Shown: positions 45,235 to 57,610, counted from the stretch's first letter. The stretch is 64,000 bases of DNA from Pholiota molesta (GCA_014925825.1 JACGCK010000116.1:84882-148881), one strand, 5' to 3'. Notes: generated from the sequence alone by a model not told the origin. Translations and numbers: made by a program.

Positions 45235-46167
45235 CTAGTAGACCCATTGTGCGATTGCAAGTTTTTGTTGGATGAGAGGTCCTCAGGCCTCGTCGTAGAT
45301 ATCACAAAAGATATATTTTCGCGCCCTGCACTGAGGCTGCACATGTCAAACTCGTGTCAAAGAGTCTATTATACATATCACACAAAGAAGAAAAATTTGG
45401 GCACCAAACCCATGATACCAGCATCGCACAGAGAACCTAGAAAACATGTTTTATAGCTGTAGGATACAATAGAATTACTCATGGAGGAGGAAAAGAACAT
45501 GGGTGGCGGTTCCTGGGCTATGACGATGCCAGTTCTCAGCGACTCTGAAGCCGATGAGTTATCTTTCTTCCAAGGCACATTTTTGAGTTTAGCTAGGAAA
45601 GACATATACATATAACTCAGTATCCCGGACCCATCCCAAAAAATCGAGGAGATTTTGGATGATACTTTCGCGAACCGACAGCATGATCAAATAGGCGCCC
45701 ATGTGTAAGTCGTCGCAATTGACGGACTGCGGAGCCTGAATTTGCAGCGAGTCTTCGTTTCGAGCGAGCGATCTAACCAAGGCGATTTGACAAGTCAGAT
45801 TCACAAGAGAATAATATTGGGATGTGAGATCGATGCGATGCGTTGTGTTTCATGAATGAAAAAAGATGCCGATGCGGTATGAAACAGAAAGAAAGAAAAA
45901 GTAGACTGTAGTACACAAAATAGAGAAGATGAAAGAAAAAAAGGGAAAAAGAAAGTTCATGAGGGGTTATAGTATGACTTTTTTTAGTGCTACACAATTA
46001 GTTATCAATGCAGGTATGCTAATGAGACACAGAAAGGGCGAACAAACGAAAAAGAGAATCGAAAGCGAGAGCGATACACGACAAACGACAAACGAGAAAG
46101 AAGAAAAGCAATCCAGAAGGTCATCGAAGATAGGGGGATAAGGATATCAAGTTCGTTCAACCATACC
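45235..46167. other. Convergent 3' region, no gene supported
   Basis: Lies between the SET gene (plus) and the GH5 gene (minus). It contains purine-rich A/G stretches at 45880-46130, giving Lys/Glu-rich spurious frames. No gene assigned. Confidence 0.45.
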
Positions 46168-49100
46168 TCACGCAATAACACACGGCCCCTCCTCCGGACA
46201 CAGCTGCTCGCACCAGCTCTTCTCCGCACCACCGACCACACTTGCCCTCTTCCCTGGACGCGGCTTCAGCACCCCACCGCGCCGCCGCACCTCGAGCACA
46301 TACTCCCGCCGCGGCTCGCCCTCCTGCGGCGCGTCATACCACCAGAACAGCGTCTGCCCGCGCACCTCGACGCGCGTGCCGGGCGGGGCCGTGACGTCGA
46401 CGTCGACGAGGTCGGGCGTGCTGTCCCGGATGAGGAGCGGCGCCGACGATGACGCGGATGTCGAAGCGGACGTGGACGGGTGTGAGGCGTGCGCGGAGAG
46501 CGATTTCTTGGAGAGGACGTCGTCCTCGGACGGTACGTCCGCCGCGGCGACCACCGTCGAGCCTGAGTGCTGGCTGAACGGCGAGCCCGCCGCCGTCGTG
46601 GTCGCCGTGTCCGTCGTCAACACCGACATCGACAGCGCGGTGCAGTCCTCGTCCGCACGCCCACCTCGCCCCTCCTCGCACTCCTCATCCACAGTAGACG
46701 CGCTGTTAATCGAGCGCCCATCCCCGCCAGCACCGCACCCCTCCTCCATCTCGGGGTCCTTCCACATCCTCCTCCCCCGCCGCCGCGCCGCCCGCCGCGC
46801 CGCGTCCTCCAGCAGCCGCGGGTGCGCATAGTGCACCAGCGGGATATACACCTCCGTCGCCAGCGCCTCCCCCGCCGGCGCGTCCTGCACCCGGTCCTCC
46901 GCGCCGACGCTGACCCTCATCTTGAACGCGGCGCTCCCGATGTCGAACCGCACGTCCACCGCGCGCCCGACGACCTTCACCGGCCACGGGCGCGCGAACG
47001 CGCGCACCGCCCGCGCACCGCGCGTCAGCAGCGTGTACGCGTTCGCGGAGTAGCCCGCGACGCCCGCGAAGCGCGCCGACGACGCGGCTGCGGTAGACGC
47101 CGTCGACCCGGACGCGGTGGAGAGCGCGCGCATGCGGCGCGGGGCGCTGTGTGGGGGCTGCATCCCGAGGCTCGAGGCGACCGACGGCGCCCCGAGGCTT
47201 GCGAGACTCAGCGTCGACTGCGCGACGGCCATCGGCAGCGACGGCGCCAGCTCCTTCCGGCGGAGGAGGCGCCCCGGCTGCTGCGGCCCCGCGTGGCCCA
47301 GCAGCTTCGCACGGCTGTGCAGGCCATCGTCGTCCAGCGCCGCCATGCTCTCCATGTCCATATCCACCCCATCCCCACCCGCCTCATCCTCCTCGTCGTC
47401 GTCGCCGAGGTCGTCCGGGCTCCACAGGCTCAAATCCTCCATATTCCACCCGTCGCCCCACTCGTGCGTGTGGTCGTCGGGCACGTACGTCCACACCGAC
47501 CAGTTCAGCGACCCGCGGTCCTTCTTGCTGCTGTTCGCCGCCCACGCATCGCACGCATTCAAGCTCGCGTCCAGCGCCTTCTCCTGGCTGCCGTAGTCGC
47601 CTTTATACTTCCCGCCGTCGGTCCAGCCGTACGATCTTTTATCATCCATATCAAACGGCGTCCCGATCTCGCCGATCACTGTCGGGTAGTCGCCTTTTCC
47701 CAGAGCGGGGACGTCGTCTTGGAGGTACCCAAGTTGCTCGTGCAAGGATTTCCGTATAGCACTTTCGCCAATCTTAACGGCCTGCAGAGTGGACGAGTAT
47801 TTGCCGCGCAGGAGCCCGAGCGCATCCGCGTTGAACCAGTTCCAGTGCCGGGTTATCAGTGTCAAGCCGTCGTAATAATGCGGCGAATACGCGCAGCGGC
47901 CCTGCAGCGCCTCCTCTTCGAATCTCGGCGGAGGCGCAAACACCGGCGGCTGCACGAGAATGATAGCTTCTTCATGCGATTGTCGAATGCGCTGGGCGTA
48001 CGCGATCCAGTGCGGCTTCCAATAATCCGAGAGGAATTCAACTTCGATGCCCGTGACGGGGTGGACGCGGAAATAGTCTGGGCGGAGGATGTACCCGGTC
48101 TCGACGTCCCACACGCCGTGCTGCGCCCACACGCACGTCCCAAGCGCCCACTTCGCGACATCGCGCTTCCAGCCCCACCGCGGATGCGTGCCATCCGGGA
48201 GCTCGCCGACGGGCTCAGCGCCCGCAGGGTCGTGCGGGTTGGCGTCGGACGGAGGCGCGACAGCGTCTGCCCACACCTTCTGCCCTTTCGGGTCGATCGT
48301 CACGGTCCCGTTCTTCGACGGGCCCATGGTGCCGAACGTCCAGTGCTCGACGGTCTGCGCCTGGCCCATACCCAGCCGGAGACTCTGCGCGGGCGTCGGG
48401 AAGCTGCCTTTCTTCAGCGTCGAGCCCTGCTTGGTCGGGTTTTTCTGCAGGTCTTCCCAGCCGCACAGGCCCTCGAAGGGCTCGTTCATGCTGTCCCATC
48501 CGATGATGCACTCGTCGAACAGGCTGCCGTTGTCGAACGCTTTTATCCGGTCGGCGAGCTGCCCACAGGCCTCGATGAAGTGGTTCTGGAGGTAGTCTTG
48601 GATATTGACACCGTCGATGATGCAATTAGGCGCGAAGTCGCGGCCGGCGAAGAAGAGGGTGAACACGGTCTGAGAGAGGAGGCGGCCGTAGTTGGTGCTC
48701 CAAACCATGGCGGGTAATTTTGCGGGGTTGGGTTCGTGTGCTAGAGGGTATTCGCAGTGGAGAATGGCGGCTTGTGTTGCTGTAATGTTTCTTGGGTTGA
48801 TGCCACAGGCGGCGAGTGTCCAGTATGGGGCTCCAGAGCCACCGGAGAAGCGCGACCACTAAAGAAGAAAGCTGTCAGCACTGGAAAAAGGATAGAGGGC
48901 CACAACGACAAGAAGTTTGGAACAATGAGGACATCTTCACTGCTGGAAGTGACCATCGTTCCATGCGAAAACACCCCAGAATGAACCTGTTGCATAGGCT
49001 GTTCCAAAAGAAAACTTCGGGAACAGCCTTGAAACATGTTCACAATAAGCTGTTTCCAAAAGAAACAGCCATTGCCTCTAGCAGTGCTTGTTTATGGGAA

Positions 49101-50148
49101 ATAATTTCGGCGGAATGTCCAGCGTGCTTGCCCGCCTCCCGCACAACTGCGACGCCGTGTCGGTCGCAATCACCGGCACCAGTCATCATCACCCCGCCCT
49201 CTATTGACAACCTCAGGAACAACGAGGACATCTTGCGGACTGTCCGTACGGACAGTCCGCCGGCGTGCTTGAGCGCTTGGCCCATGAGGTGAATCCATCA
49301 CTGGCACCATCGGGGGGCCCACTAATCACCGGCGCCTCTTTTCCTCGGCCAACACCAGCGCTGCCCGCCTCCCGCACAACCGCGACGTTGTGTCGGTCGC
49401 AATTACCGGTACTAGTCATCCCGCCCTCCATTGACAACCTTACCGCCGCTGCCTCCCGTCACAACTCATTGCCACCATGGCCTCTGGAGGTGATGAGAAC
49501 AGGGTGGTTGGCAAGTTGCGGGTGGCATGTGGGAGGCAGAGTCTGCAGCGGCGAGGTTGCTTCATAGTGTGGGCAGGGAACTTAGGCATGCAGGAGGCGG
49601 AGGCAGCGGGGAACAATAAAAGTGCTCTCTGGACATGACGCAAAGAGAAAAGAATACGCACTGTGTCTTGATGGGGATCCATGTAAACTCGAAAGCCATA
49701 GTCTCTGCATTTGCTTAGAACACGAATAGTGTAATCCATAAACTCGGTATCATATTTCCCTCTGCACAACAAATCAGCTCATAGCGCATACAGCCAGGCA
49801 AACAGCGACTCACGGGCCCTCGTGCTCGATAGCCTCCCATGTGAACGGGAACCTCAGCAAGTTAAATCCCCATCCCCTCAGCCGCGCGAGGTGCACATCC
49901 GCACTGCCGTCATCGAGGTTCAGCGGGCGCCCGACGAAGCCCGCGCCGCCGGCCTCCGCGCTCTCCCAGAAGTCGTCGCGCAGGTACGAGGGGCGGCCGA
50001 CGGGCGCCTTGCTCGCGCCGGAGAGGTTGACGCCGCGCAGGAGGAGCGTGCGGCCGTGGGTGTCGACGAAGCTGCAGGCGGTGGTGTGCACGTAGGCGGC
50101 GGGGACGGGGCGCCCGGTGATGGGGGATGCGCGGGGGACGGGGGGCAT
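46168..50148 (-). CDS. GH5 glycosidase, steryl-glucosidase/glucocerebrosidase-like
   Basis: Related to fungal GH5 enzymes that hydrolyse ergosteryl-glucoside or glucosylceramide (EGCrP/Sgl1 type). Exon 1 (50148-49814) reads [20 protein letters not shown] and [19 protein letters not shown]. Exon 2 ends [13 protein letters not shown] at 49662. Exon 3 (48858-46168) begins [13 protein letters not shown]. The acid/base Glu is in [13 protein letters not shown] and the nucleophile Glu is in [36 protein letters not shown] follows. The C-terminal ~400 residues are Ala/Ser-rich with a beta-sandwich-like segment ([40 protein letters not shown]). About 1,040 residues; no signal peptide. Intron 2 is 803 nt and carries repeats. 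A decayed copy lies at 57719-60381. Confidence 0.88.
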
Positions 50149-50480
50149 CCTGGGTGTGGGGGAGAGAGATTGTGCGCCGCTCGGGTGACCTCATCTAGTT
50201 ACAGTCGTACCACAATTCTTTTACGTAATCCCCCTGTGGCCCAGCTGAAAATAGCCTCGGTCCGTCGGGCTGCGGCCTCACTCAGCCTGTCCCACTCCCC
50301 GATGCTCCACTCACGCGACGAAGACTCGAATTGGCGAATACGTTCAAGACTGTGCAAAAGTGCAGTACAGTAAGTATTTCTACGCCTCGTCCTCTTCGCC
50401 CCTTCTCACCTTCTCGTTCCCTTTTCCCGCCCCACCAGGATTCCCTCCGCGCCGCTTGCTCCGCGTCCCGACCGCCCAAC
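47318..50480. repeat. Segmental duplication, copy A (GH5 locus)
   Basis: Similar, in the same orientation, to 57797-62000 from CGGCTGTGCAGGCCATCG (GH5 codons near DDDGLHSR) through the GH5 promoter and the CTACGCCTCGTC...CCCGCCCCAC region. The copies differ by insertions in intron 2 and upstream. Confidence 0.8.
48925..49615. repeat. Inserted repeat-rich block in GH5 intron 2
   Basis: The intron ends match those of the second GH5 copy, but the middle does not. It has two direct repeats of about 85 bp (about 49125-49210 and 49362-49442, CCCGCCTCCCGCACAAC...CATTGACAACC). Between them, at 49235-49260, is a perfect 26-bp palindrome. A GAACAA(T/C)GAGGACATCTT motif also occurs twice (48920 and 49217). 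Confidence 0.7.
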
Positions 50481-50599
50481 GATCCCTCCTCTCCAACCGA
50501 CGACCGTGCATACCCACGACGACGCCGATCTCGCCTGCCATCTCCGCTCCAAGGCCAATTCCTGCCCGGAGCCGCCGTCTAGTCGTCGACGATCACGTC

Positions 50600-52250
50600 G
50601 AATCGACGACGACGACTCCATCTGACACGTCGCTCGGCGCTGGAGATCAGTATGAGAATCCATGCCAGCGCGAGCGAGGAAGCGAGGAGCCAAGTCCTCC
50701 AGCCCCTCGCCCGCCTACATCGATCCGCAGGAACATCGTAGCCGAAGACGACAACGACCGCAGCGCCCGACCACGGTCAGTTTAGCTTCAATTTCTTACT
50801 CCGAGTCCGTACTTACCTCGTCTGCTGCAGCAACAACATGTCCCTGAGCTGAACAATCGCCAGGTTCGCCGCAAGGCCAATTCCAGCCTGGAGCCGCCGC
50901 CTACTCATCGACATCAACGATCACATCGAATCGACGACGACGAGTCCATCAGACCCACCGCTCGGCGTTGGAGATCAGTATGAGAATCCATGCCAGCGCG
51001 AGCGAGGAGGCAAATCCTCCAACCCCCTCGCCTGCCTACAACGATCCGCAGGAACATCGCAGCCGCAGGCGAAGGAGACGACGGAGCACCCGCCATTCGC
51101 CCTCGCCTTCGACGATGACGACGATTCCACGCGCTCGGGACGGAGCACGACCTCTAAAGATCGCACACAATGGCAAAGTGAGGCGTCAGCGCTCGAGCGC
51201 AAACACGGTACGTGAGGCTTATTGCAACACTATGCAGCACACGCTGACGACCTCCTTGCAGCGCAGGCCGCGCACCCTATCTTACCGCTTACCACGACGA
51301 CTACGCCCCATGCATTCCATGCCGCAACCTGTCTACAACCTCCATCCGTGAACGATCGTCTACACCCACAACGAACACGTCTCGCCGCACACCCGTCGTT
51401 CGCCCTCGACTTGGCGAGTTCAGGCTCTAGGGACAGAGTACAACAGCCGAATCGCGGACGGAAGGGACGTACGCAGCGGCAGCGGGCTCAACACCACGCG
51501 ATGGCGCGTAGACGGTATGTTTTGCTCATGGCAACGGTGTGCAGCACAAGCTGACGACGCGTTGGCTCCGCAGGGAACGAACGGTCTCTCGCGGCTTACC
51601 ACCCACGACCAAGACCACGACCTCGTCTTCCATCGCCTCCCAAGTACCTTGCGTCCGCACGGCTCCACACCTCCAATTCCGGCTGGTATACGAGCCCTGA
51701 GCAGTACAAAGGACTCAACACCACGCAACGGCGCGTGTATTGGTACGTGATCGTCTCGTTTCAAGGCAGCGCAGGGCAAGCTGACGAGCGTTCGTTAGCG
51801 TTTTGCGAACCCAATCCGTGCCAAGGCACGAACCTTACCTCCCATCGCCGCGGCGCATCTGCGCCCACAACGACTCAGCAACCGACAACCAACACCCACC
51901 CTCGTAGCTACCTCTTGCATCCTTCTTCGCCTGGACGGCCGTCTGCACTGCGAGGAGGAGGGCATCAGCATCAGTAGCGATCAGCAGGGGGTTTGCATGA
52001 TCGCAACGTACCGGACAAGCTCATTTACAAGCGGAACAGCGCAGCGGGCACGACGCCATGCAAGGGCGCGTGTACGGTACGTCATCGTCTCACTTCACCG
52101 TGCATGGAAAGCTGACGAACGGTGGTTAGCCTTTCGCAACATCCGTTCCATGCGACGTCACCTCCTATCCATCGCCACGGCGCCCACAGGCGTTGCTACG
52201 CCCGCGACGACTCATCAGCCGCGGAAGCGCATCCCTCCTGTTCCGTAGCC
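50600..52250 (+). repeat. Array 1: repeated exon-like/intron-like units
   Basis: Two ~150-bp copies (about 50597-50755 and 50926-51076) share CGACGACGA, GGAGATCAGTATGAGAATCC and ATCCGCAGGAACATCG. Downstream, units recur near 51205, 51509, 51737 and 52078. Each has a GGCGCGT-type lead, a GTACGT/GTATGT donor-like start, an AAGCTGACGA core and a TAG/CAG end about 50-60 nt later. Exon-like parts encode Arg/Pro/His/Thr-rich sequence without a recognisable domain. This could be a tandemly expanded multi-exon gene or a decayed one; no reliable start or stop is given. Confidence 0.5.
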
Positions 52251-52259
52251 TCTGTCTGT

Positions 52260-53750
52260 ACCCGTCTTTGCCCCAGACCACTGCGATAAGGATCAGTGGC
52301 GATCGGCATGCAGAAGGCGTGCATTCGCACGTATTTCGACCACGCGCACAGCGCTGATCGTCGTGTGGGATGGTAGATCAGGACGGCCTCGCGACACTGC
52401 CCTGTGCGCAGGACGATGGCGATGGCGATGGCGACTGCACGGTGCCGCGTGCAAGACGATGCGTGCGGGCGCAGCAGGGCTGCAAGAGCATAGAGGTCAG
52501 AGAGGATAATACAAACTGTAAGTAGGATGGTACTATTACCGTCCATGTAGCTTTTTCTAACAGTTGCCGCCCCCCATCCAGAGTCTGCCTTGTCGTCCCG
52601 TGTAGCGACCACGGCCCGCACCTGTTCGATATCGTTAGCGCGCAGTCGAAAAACACTTAGCGGTCCGAGGTCGAGCGAGAGGCACTCGCATCTCACGACG
52701 CCAGATGGATCATCGGCTGCAGGTAACAAGTACGCAGCGCGTCGATGATGAAGGCGAGCAATCGATGACGACTCATCGATTGCAGGCGCTTGCAACGAAG
52801 CCCACTGGCGCCGTCCTCTCTCGTCCTGCGCAGAGGCTCCGCTCATCCGATTTCGTCTTAGCTGAGTGCCGACGAGGGTCGACGCATCGTCCAGCAAAGG
52901 TGAGCGCGGTGCCGCGGGATGCGCCGTCGTCGTCGATCGTCAGCTCCAGGCGGGCATGTAAAGGACAACGTCAGAGGCCATAACGAGCGACGAGAAGGCG
53001 CGCACCTACCCTGGAAGTAGTCGACGGCGGAGGCGAGGAGAGAGCCAGTGCCAGAGCCAGAGGAGAGCGGAGGAGAGATGAGGAGGGATGAGGAGATGAG
53101 GGGATGAGGTTAGACAGTCAATTAGGTAGCCCTTATATACATCTGTACCCCATGTACGTAGTAGCATGAAATAGATTGGTTTGGGAAAGAAACGGACGCG
53201 AGTCAGGGTCAGATACCGGAATCGTCAAATTAAGCGAGCAAGTCCAATTCGCGCCATCCCTCCGCGTCCCCATCTCCCATTCACACTATTGACCCACAAC
53301 CTCTACAATACCTCTCTGTACCTATCAGCTACCCATTAACACTTCTATAGAATAACAATCAATAAGATATTATTGTTTTTATTGCTGTAGCTCAAGCCGT
53401 CTACAGTGCAATGTTATTATAGCTCGCGCAAATGCATCCTCAGCCCAATCCTCACCACACACTCTCAGTGAGAAATCTCACCAGAGACGACCCTACCAGA
53501 GCGCCGTCCGCACCTAAGCCTATACCCCCCTGCACGAAAAACCTAAGAAACGAGGAAACGGCGTTTCTAGCGCCTGCCGTTCAATCTACGTCCCCCTGCA
53601 CCGAATCCTCTACTTCAAGCGCAAATTTTTAGCCAGATGCTTAGGCTGAAACGTTTGCTTAGTACCTCCGTGCTTCTGTGATGGGAACGTAATAGACGTG
53701 CTTTCTCGCGGGCCCCGGTTGCGCTGCATTTCGAATGCGATTGCGAGGCG
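52260..53750. other. Gene-poor stretch
   Basis: The longest open frame (233 codons, minus, 52196-52897) has no recognisable domain and overlaps array 1, so it is not called. AT-rich sequence starts at about 53330. A purine-rich GAGGAG tract lies at 53040-53110. Confidence 0.4.
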
Positions 53751-53852
53751 GGGGTCCAGACAATGGGTAACATCGGGTGGCACAGAGTGCCTGTGGTCGC
53801 CGTTTGCTCGCGCACCTCTGTAAATTTGGACATAGGTAGCCTACAGTGTAAT

Positions 53853-54610
53853 CTAACGTACTTCAAAGAACTGTGCTATATAATTAAGAATTGCATTGGA
53901 AACGCACGAATCATCGTGGTTACATTGTGGGGAGGTGAACACACTTTCTCTGTCTGCTTGGTACGCACTGTGCGCGCTGTTTGCGCTGCCACGTATGCTA
54001 GCCAAGGCTTTCAGGGTCCTATTGACAGGTGAAAAGAATCGGTGCATTCGTGGCATTTGAAATTGCGTATTTGGTGAGGAGGCGGACATGGCTTGTTGCG
54101 GATTGGTATTGTGTTCCGCGCTTCGTCTTTCTGGCGGAGTACCGTAGTTAACTCAAGGAACAGTGTAGAGATCTCGTTACGTTGAAAGTAAATACCACTA
54201 TTATCTAGGTGCTGTGTACTATTCTATTGATTAGGACTTGGAACGGCGTGATGTAGTATTCGGTGATGCGAAGAATAGCCACAGCGTCCACCTCTGTAAC
54301 ATTAAACATAGGTAGTCGGTAGTGTTCTCTAACTTATTCCAAAACATTTGGACGATATATTCAACAAATGCAGTGGAAAGGCACTAATCATTGCAGTGAC
54401 ACTATGGGAGCTGCACACACTTCTTCCGCCCATTTGGTACGCAATGCGCGCGCTATTTGCGCCGCCACGTAGGCTAGCCGTGGCCATCAGGGTCGTATTA
54501 ATCAGTGAAGAGCACCGGCTCATTTGCAGCTTCTGAAATCGCGTACTCGGTGAGGAGGCGGACATGGCTTGTTGCGGATGGGTATATGTGATCCGCGCTT
54601 CGTCTCTTGT
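53853..54610. repeat. Two diverged tandem units, period about 476 bp
   Basis: About 53860-54135 and 54335-54610 share GTGAGGAGGCGGACATGGCT, GGCTAGCC and TTTGCGC(T/C)GCCACGTA. Each contains a minus-strand frame of exactly 78 codons (54089-53853 and 54565-54329), both starting MSASSP(N/S)T. Flanks also repeat (ATTCGGTGATGC(G/A)AAGA near 54260 and 54712). Confidence 0.7.
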
Positions 54611-54619
54611 CGTCTTGCT

Positions 54620-55970
54620 GACGGAGTGCTGTAGTTAAGCTCAAATATAGATGTTATTATAGCCAATGCGACTATTCTATTGGTTTGGGCTCATAGGCAG
54701 AGTGATATAGCATTCGGTGATGCAAAGATACTGCGCCTTGTTCAATCTCTGCATTTATTCCGCTGGTTTTTGGACTGTTATTCGCTAATTAGTTATTATT
54801 CAACTCGTTTGTAGGTACAAATAACGCGGTAAGTCTAATAAAAAAGTTTTGACACTCAAATCAGCTGTACACAGATCAACTAGATCACAGAAGATCTAAT
54901 CATGTGCACGATCTAGGTTATCTTCGGATTGGTTGTCTTGTAAGGAGGGGCGACATTAAAGCATGTTTGTAGAGTAATTAACAGCTTGATATCTTAATTT
55001 CTAGAGATCAACGCTGTTGGACAAATTTGCAGAGCATGTTTGGCGTCAAAATGCGGGTGGCGCCGCGGCGGGCGCTAATGCAGTGCGAAATAGATCGCAT
55101 TTAATGTGCTGTCTATAACGTAGCAACAGATTATGGTACGGCCTGGGTACGGCCTGGTACGGCCTTGTCGAAAAAGCCATGTAGGCTCAAAAAATATGTA
55201 ATGTGATTTAAAAAACGCGGTGCGACAGTGCGGTGGAAACAGTGGATCAATATGTAGGTGTTCCTTGATTTACACTAGCACCCGAGACCGTAATTCTGCA
55301 TCGCGAAACAGACGGAAGTGAACGGAATAAAGAGTACGTCAATTGGTTACCGCTTCTGCGCCGGTATATTCTTTGCGAATTTCGGACACATTTGGTGTTG
55401 ACAGCAATGCTGCCGCAAACTTATGATTTTTGCGTCTTTCCTCTGAGATTGGTACTCTGAAAGAGAAAATTTCTATACTTTACAGCTCTAGATACAGAAT
55501 ACTTTACAACTCAGATAGAGGGAAAAGCGGAACTGTAAGAAAATATTCACGGCCCCCGGGAGCGGGAGGCAGGAATCCGAATTCCACCCTGAGACTGTAG
55601 ACATAATTAGGTCGGGCTTCCTTTGCAGCTTGCTGGCAAGGCTGAAACTAAAATTTTAGTGCCGTTCACACGTCTAGATCTCGCAAGGGTGAGCAGGAAT
55701 CCGCGGGAACTCGACAGCCCTTGGCAGCAAAAAATATCAAAAGGGAGCAATTTCCATGGCGCTCCGAAATCCCCCATTCCCTCCCTGCCGTCTTTATGAT
55801 GGTATTCAGTCCCATCCCTTTCGTTCCAGTACCAGTCCTAGTGTGGTACCTCTTCTACTCTTTCTCTATGTGTGAGCGACGTCAATGTACTGCTGTGCGG
55901 CTTGCACCTGCCGTTTAGGCGCCCATCATCGCAGCTGTTACTCTGATGTCACCAAGAGTATCACCCTCAT
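54620..55970. other. Gene-poor stretch
   Basis: No supported gene. A short tandem GGTACGGCCTGG occurs at 55136-55165. An open frame at 55721-55918 (65 codons, hydrophobic, FMMVFSPIPFVPVPVLVWYL) is not supported by context. Confidence 0.4.
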
Positions 55971-55984
55971 CGACGGTCAACCAC

Positions 55985-56745
55985 ACACTCACAGTGCTCA
56001 ATGCCATTGAGCTTTCAACGGACTGCAAGGAGATGGAAGCGAGGTATGTTTGCTTCCTTACCTGATATTGCACTAACTAGAATTCCGACACCATTTTTAA
56101 ACTTCCCGCGGACTTGGACACATGTATGTTCTCTTCCCGCATCTTGCTTATTTCACACAATTCTGATTCAATCTTGATCGCCTTCATCAACGGCTGACCG
56201 CGCACCCGCACGGCTCAATCCCAATACCGTATTTGAGTTTCCGGTGGACTGCGAGGTAGAAATTTTGATTCTCTACTACTGATTCTGTTTCTAAGAATTC
56301 TGAAACCATCTCTGGACTTCCCGCAGACTGCAAGAACATTCCGAACACATGTATATTCTCTTCCTGCACCTTGCTTATTTGACACAACACTAATTCAGCA
56401 TTGAGATATTCCAATGCTTTCTGTCAACTTCATTACAATGCCAGGATGTTCTAAACTATGGTGTGTTATCTTTCTTATTCATTCTATCTTGAAATATCTC
56501 TGACACTCTATTTGAAGTTCCCGCAGACCGCTCCTTCTCGCAAATGTGGTCTTGACGCCATTGCCGCTGTAAGTACTATCCTCCCCATTTTTTATATCTT
56601 GAAAAATGCTGACACCATATTTGAAGTTCCGGCGGACTGCTCCTTCTTGCAAATTTGGTCTCTATGCGGCAGTAAGTGCTATTCCCCCCTTGACAATGTC
56701 TGGCTAACAAACTATGCTCGCAGAAGTGCAACATCAAAGAAAGAG
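55985..56745 (+). repeat. Array 2: six 10-codon modules with intron-like spacers
   Basis: Modules start at 56000, 56087, 56223, 56302, 56502 and 56611. They read NAIELSTDC, DTIFKLPADL, NTVFEFPVDC, ETISGLPADC, DTLFEVPADR and DTIFEVPADC. Several are bounded by splice-like signals: AACTAG|AATTCCGACACC before the second, CTAAG|AATTCTGAAACC before the fourth, and GTATGT, GTATAT or GTAAGT after. No complete gene could be assembled. Confidence 0.6.
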
Positions 56746-57149
56746 TCCTAGATATGTCCATTTACACAATAAGCGCCCGTTTACGACCGCCCACACGTCC
56801 ATGGAATATGTAGGTATTGTTTAATTCTATCTTGTATACTTGCCGCCTGTTTCTGTCAAATTTGAGGGCGCTATTGACTTTGGAAATCAAGTGGGAGCTC
56901 GAGGATGCCGCGTTTGTGTTTCCAAGGTATATTTTGCATGCCAAGTTTCTATTCCGCGCTAATAGGCTTTCGTCGTAACCATAGACACCCGCGTTGACTG
57001 GTATGTTCCTGCCTTTCTGGTACTTATTCCTGTCTTTTTGAAATTCCAACAGCCGCAATCCTTGAAGCGCGCAAAAATGAACCTCCATTTCCATACTACC
57101 TACTACCTAGTGTGTAGCACGTTTATTTGCTACACTTTCTCATGATCCC

Positions 57150-57610
57150 CGCCGCCGCAAGCTTTCAAGTTTCAATCGAGTTGCTGCGCAAGTCGCATTC
57201 AGACTTGGCGCCTAATTTGCGAGGTTCAAACTTTCCGCAAACATCGATCCGTCGCGTATGTGGTGCGTAAACCAGTATTCACAGAACTACACCTCTTTCA
57301 AATTCCAGCAACCACTTTCCGCATCCATTTTGGCCTTGACTTCATGCGTAAACCCATTTATTCATTATCTACTGACTCATTACATTTCAGATCGCGCAAA
57401 CCCATTTATCAACTAACTAGTCACATTTTAGACTTGGTGCCTAATTCACGAGCTTCGACTTTCCGTACGAGGTGCGTAGATCACTATCAACCGACTACTT
57501 ACCCTCTGCCAAATGCCAGCAATCATCCGCGCACTTGGCACCTAATTCACGAGCCGCGCGAGGATCGACTTGGTGCGTAAACCAATTTATTGACTATCAA
57601 CTGACTATTA
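57150..57610 (+). repeat. Array 3: three exon-like units
   Basis: The phrase ACTTGG(C/T)(G/A)CCTAATT(T/C)(G/A)CGAG recurs at about 57204, 57432 and 57534. Each is followed by GTGCGTA(A/G)A(C/T)CA donor-like sequence and 40-50 nt later by a pyrimidine-CAG/TAG end (57304, 57391, 57509, 57618). This is the same architecture as array 2 with different sequence. Confidence 0.55.

Noticed and set aside
46567..48717. 716-codon open frame on the plus strand, antisense to the GH5 gene
   Set aside because: Arg/His/Pro/Ala-rich translation typical of a GC-rich gene read on the opposite strand; the minus-strand frame has clear GH5 motifs.
52196..52897. 233-codon minus-strand frame
   Set aside because: No domain, mixed composition, and it overlaps the repeat array; likely chance in GC-rich repeats.
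55136..55165. Short tandem GGTACGGCCTGG
   Set aside because: Two to three copies only; ordinary microduplication.
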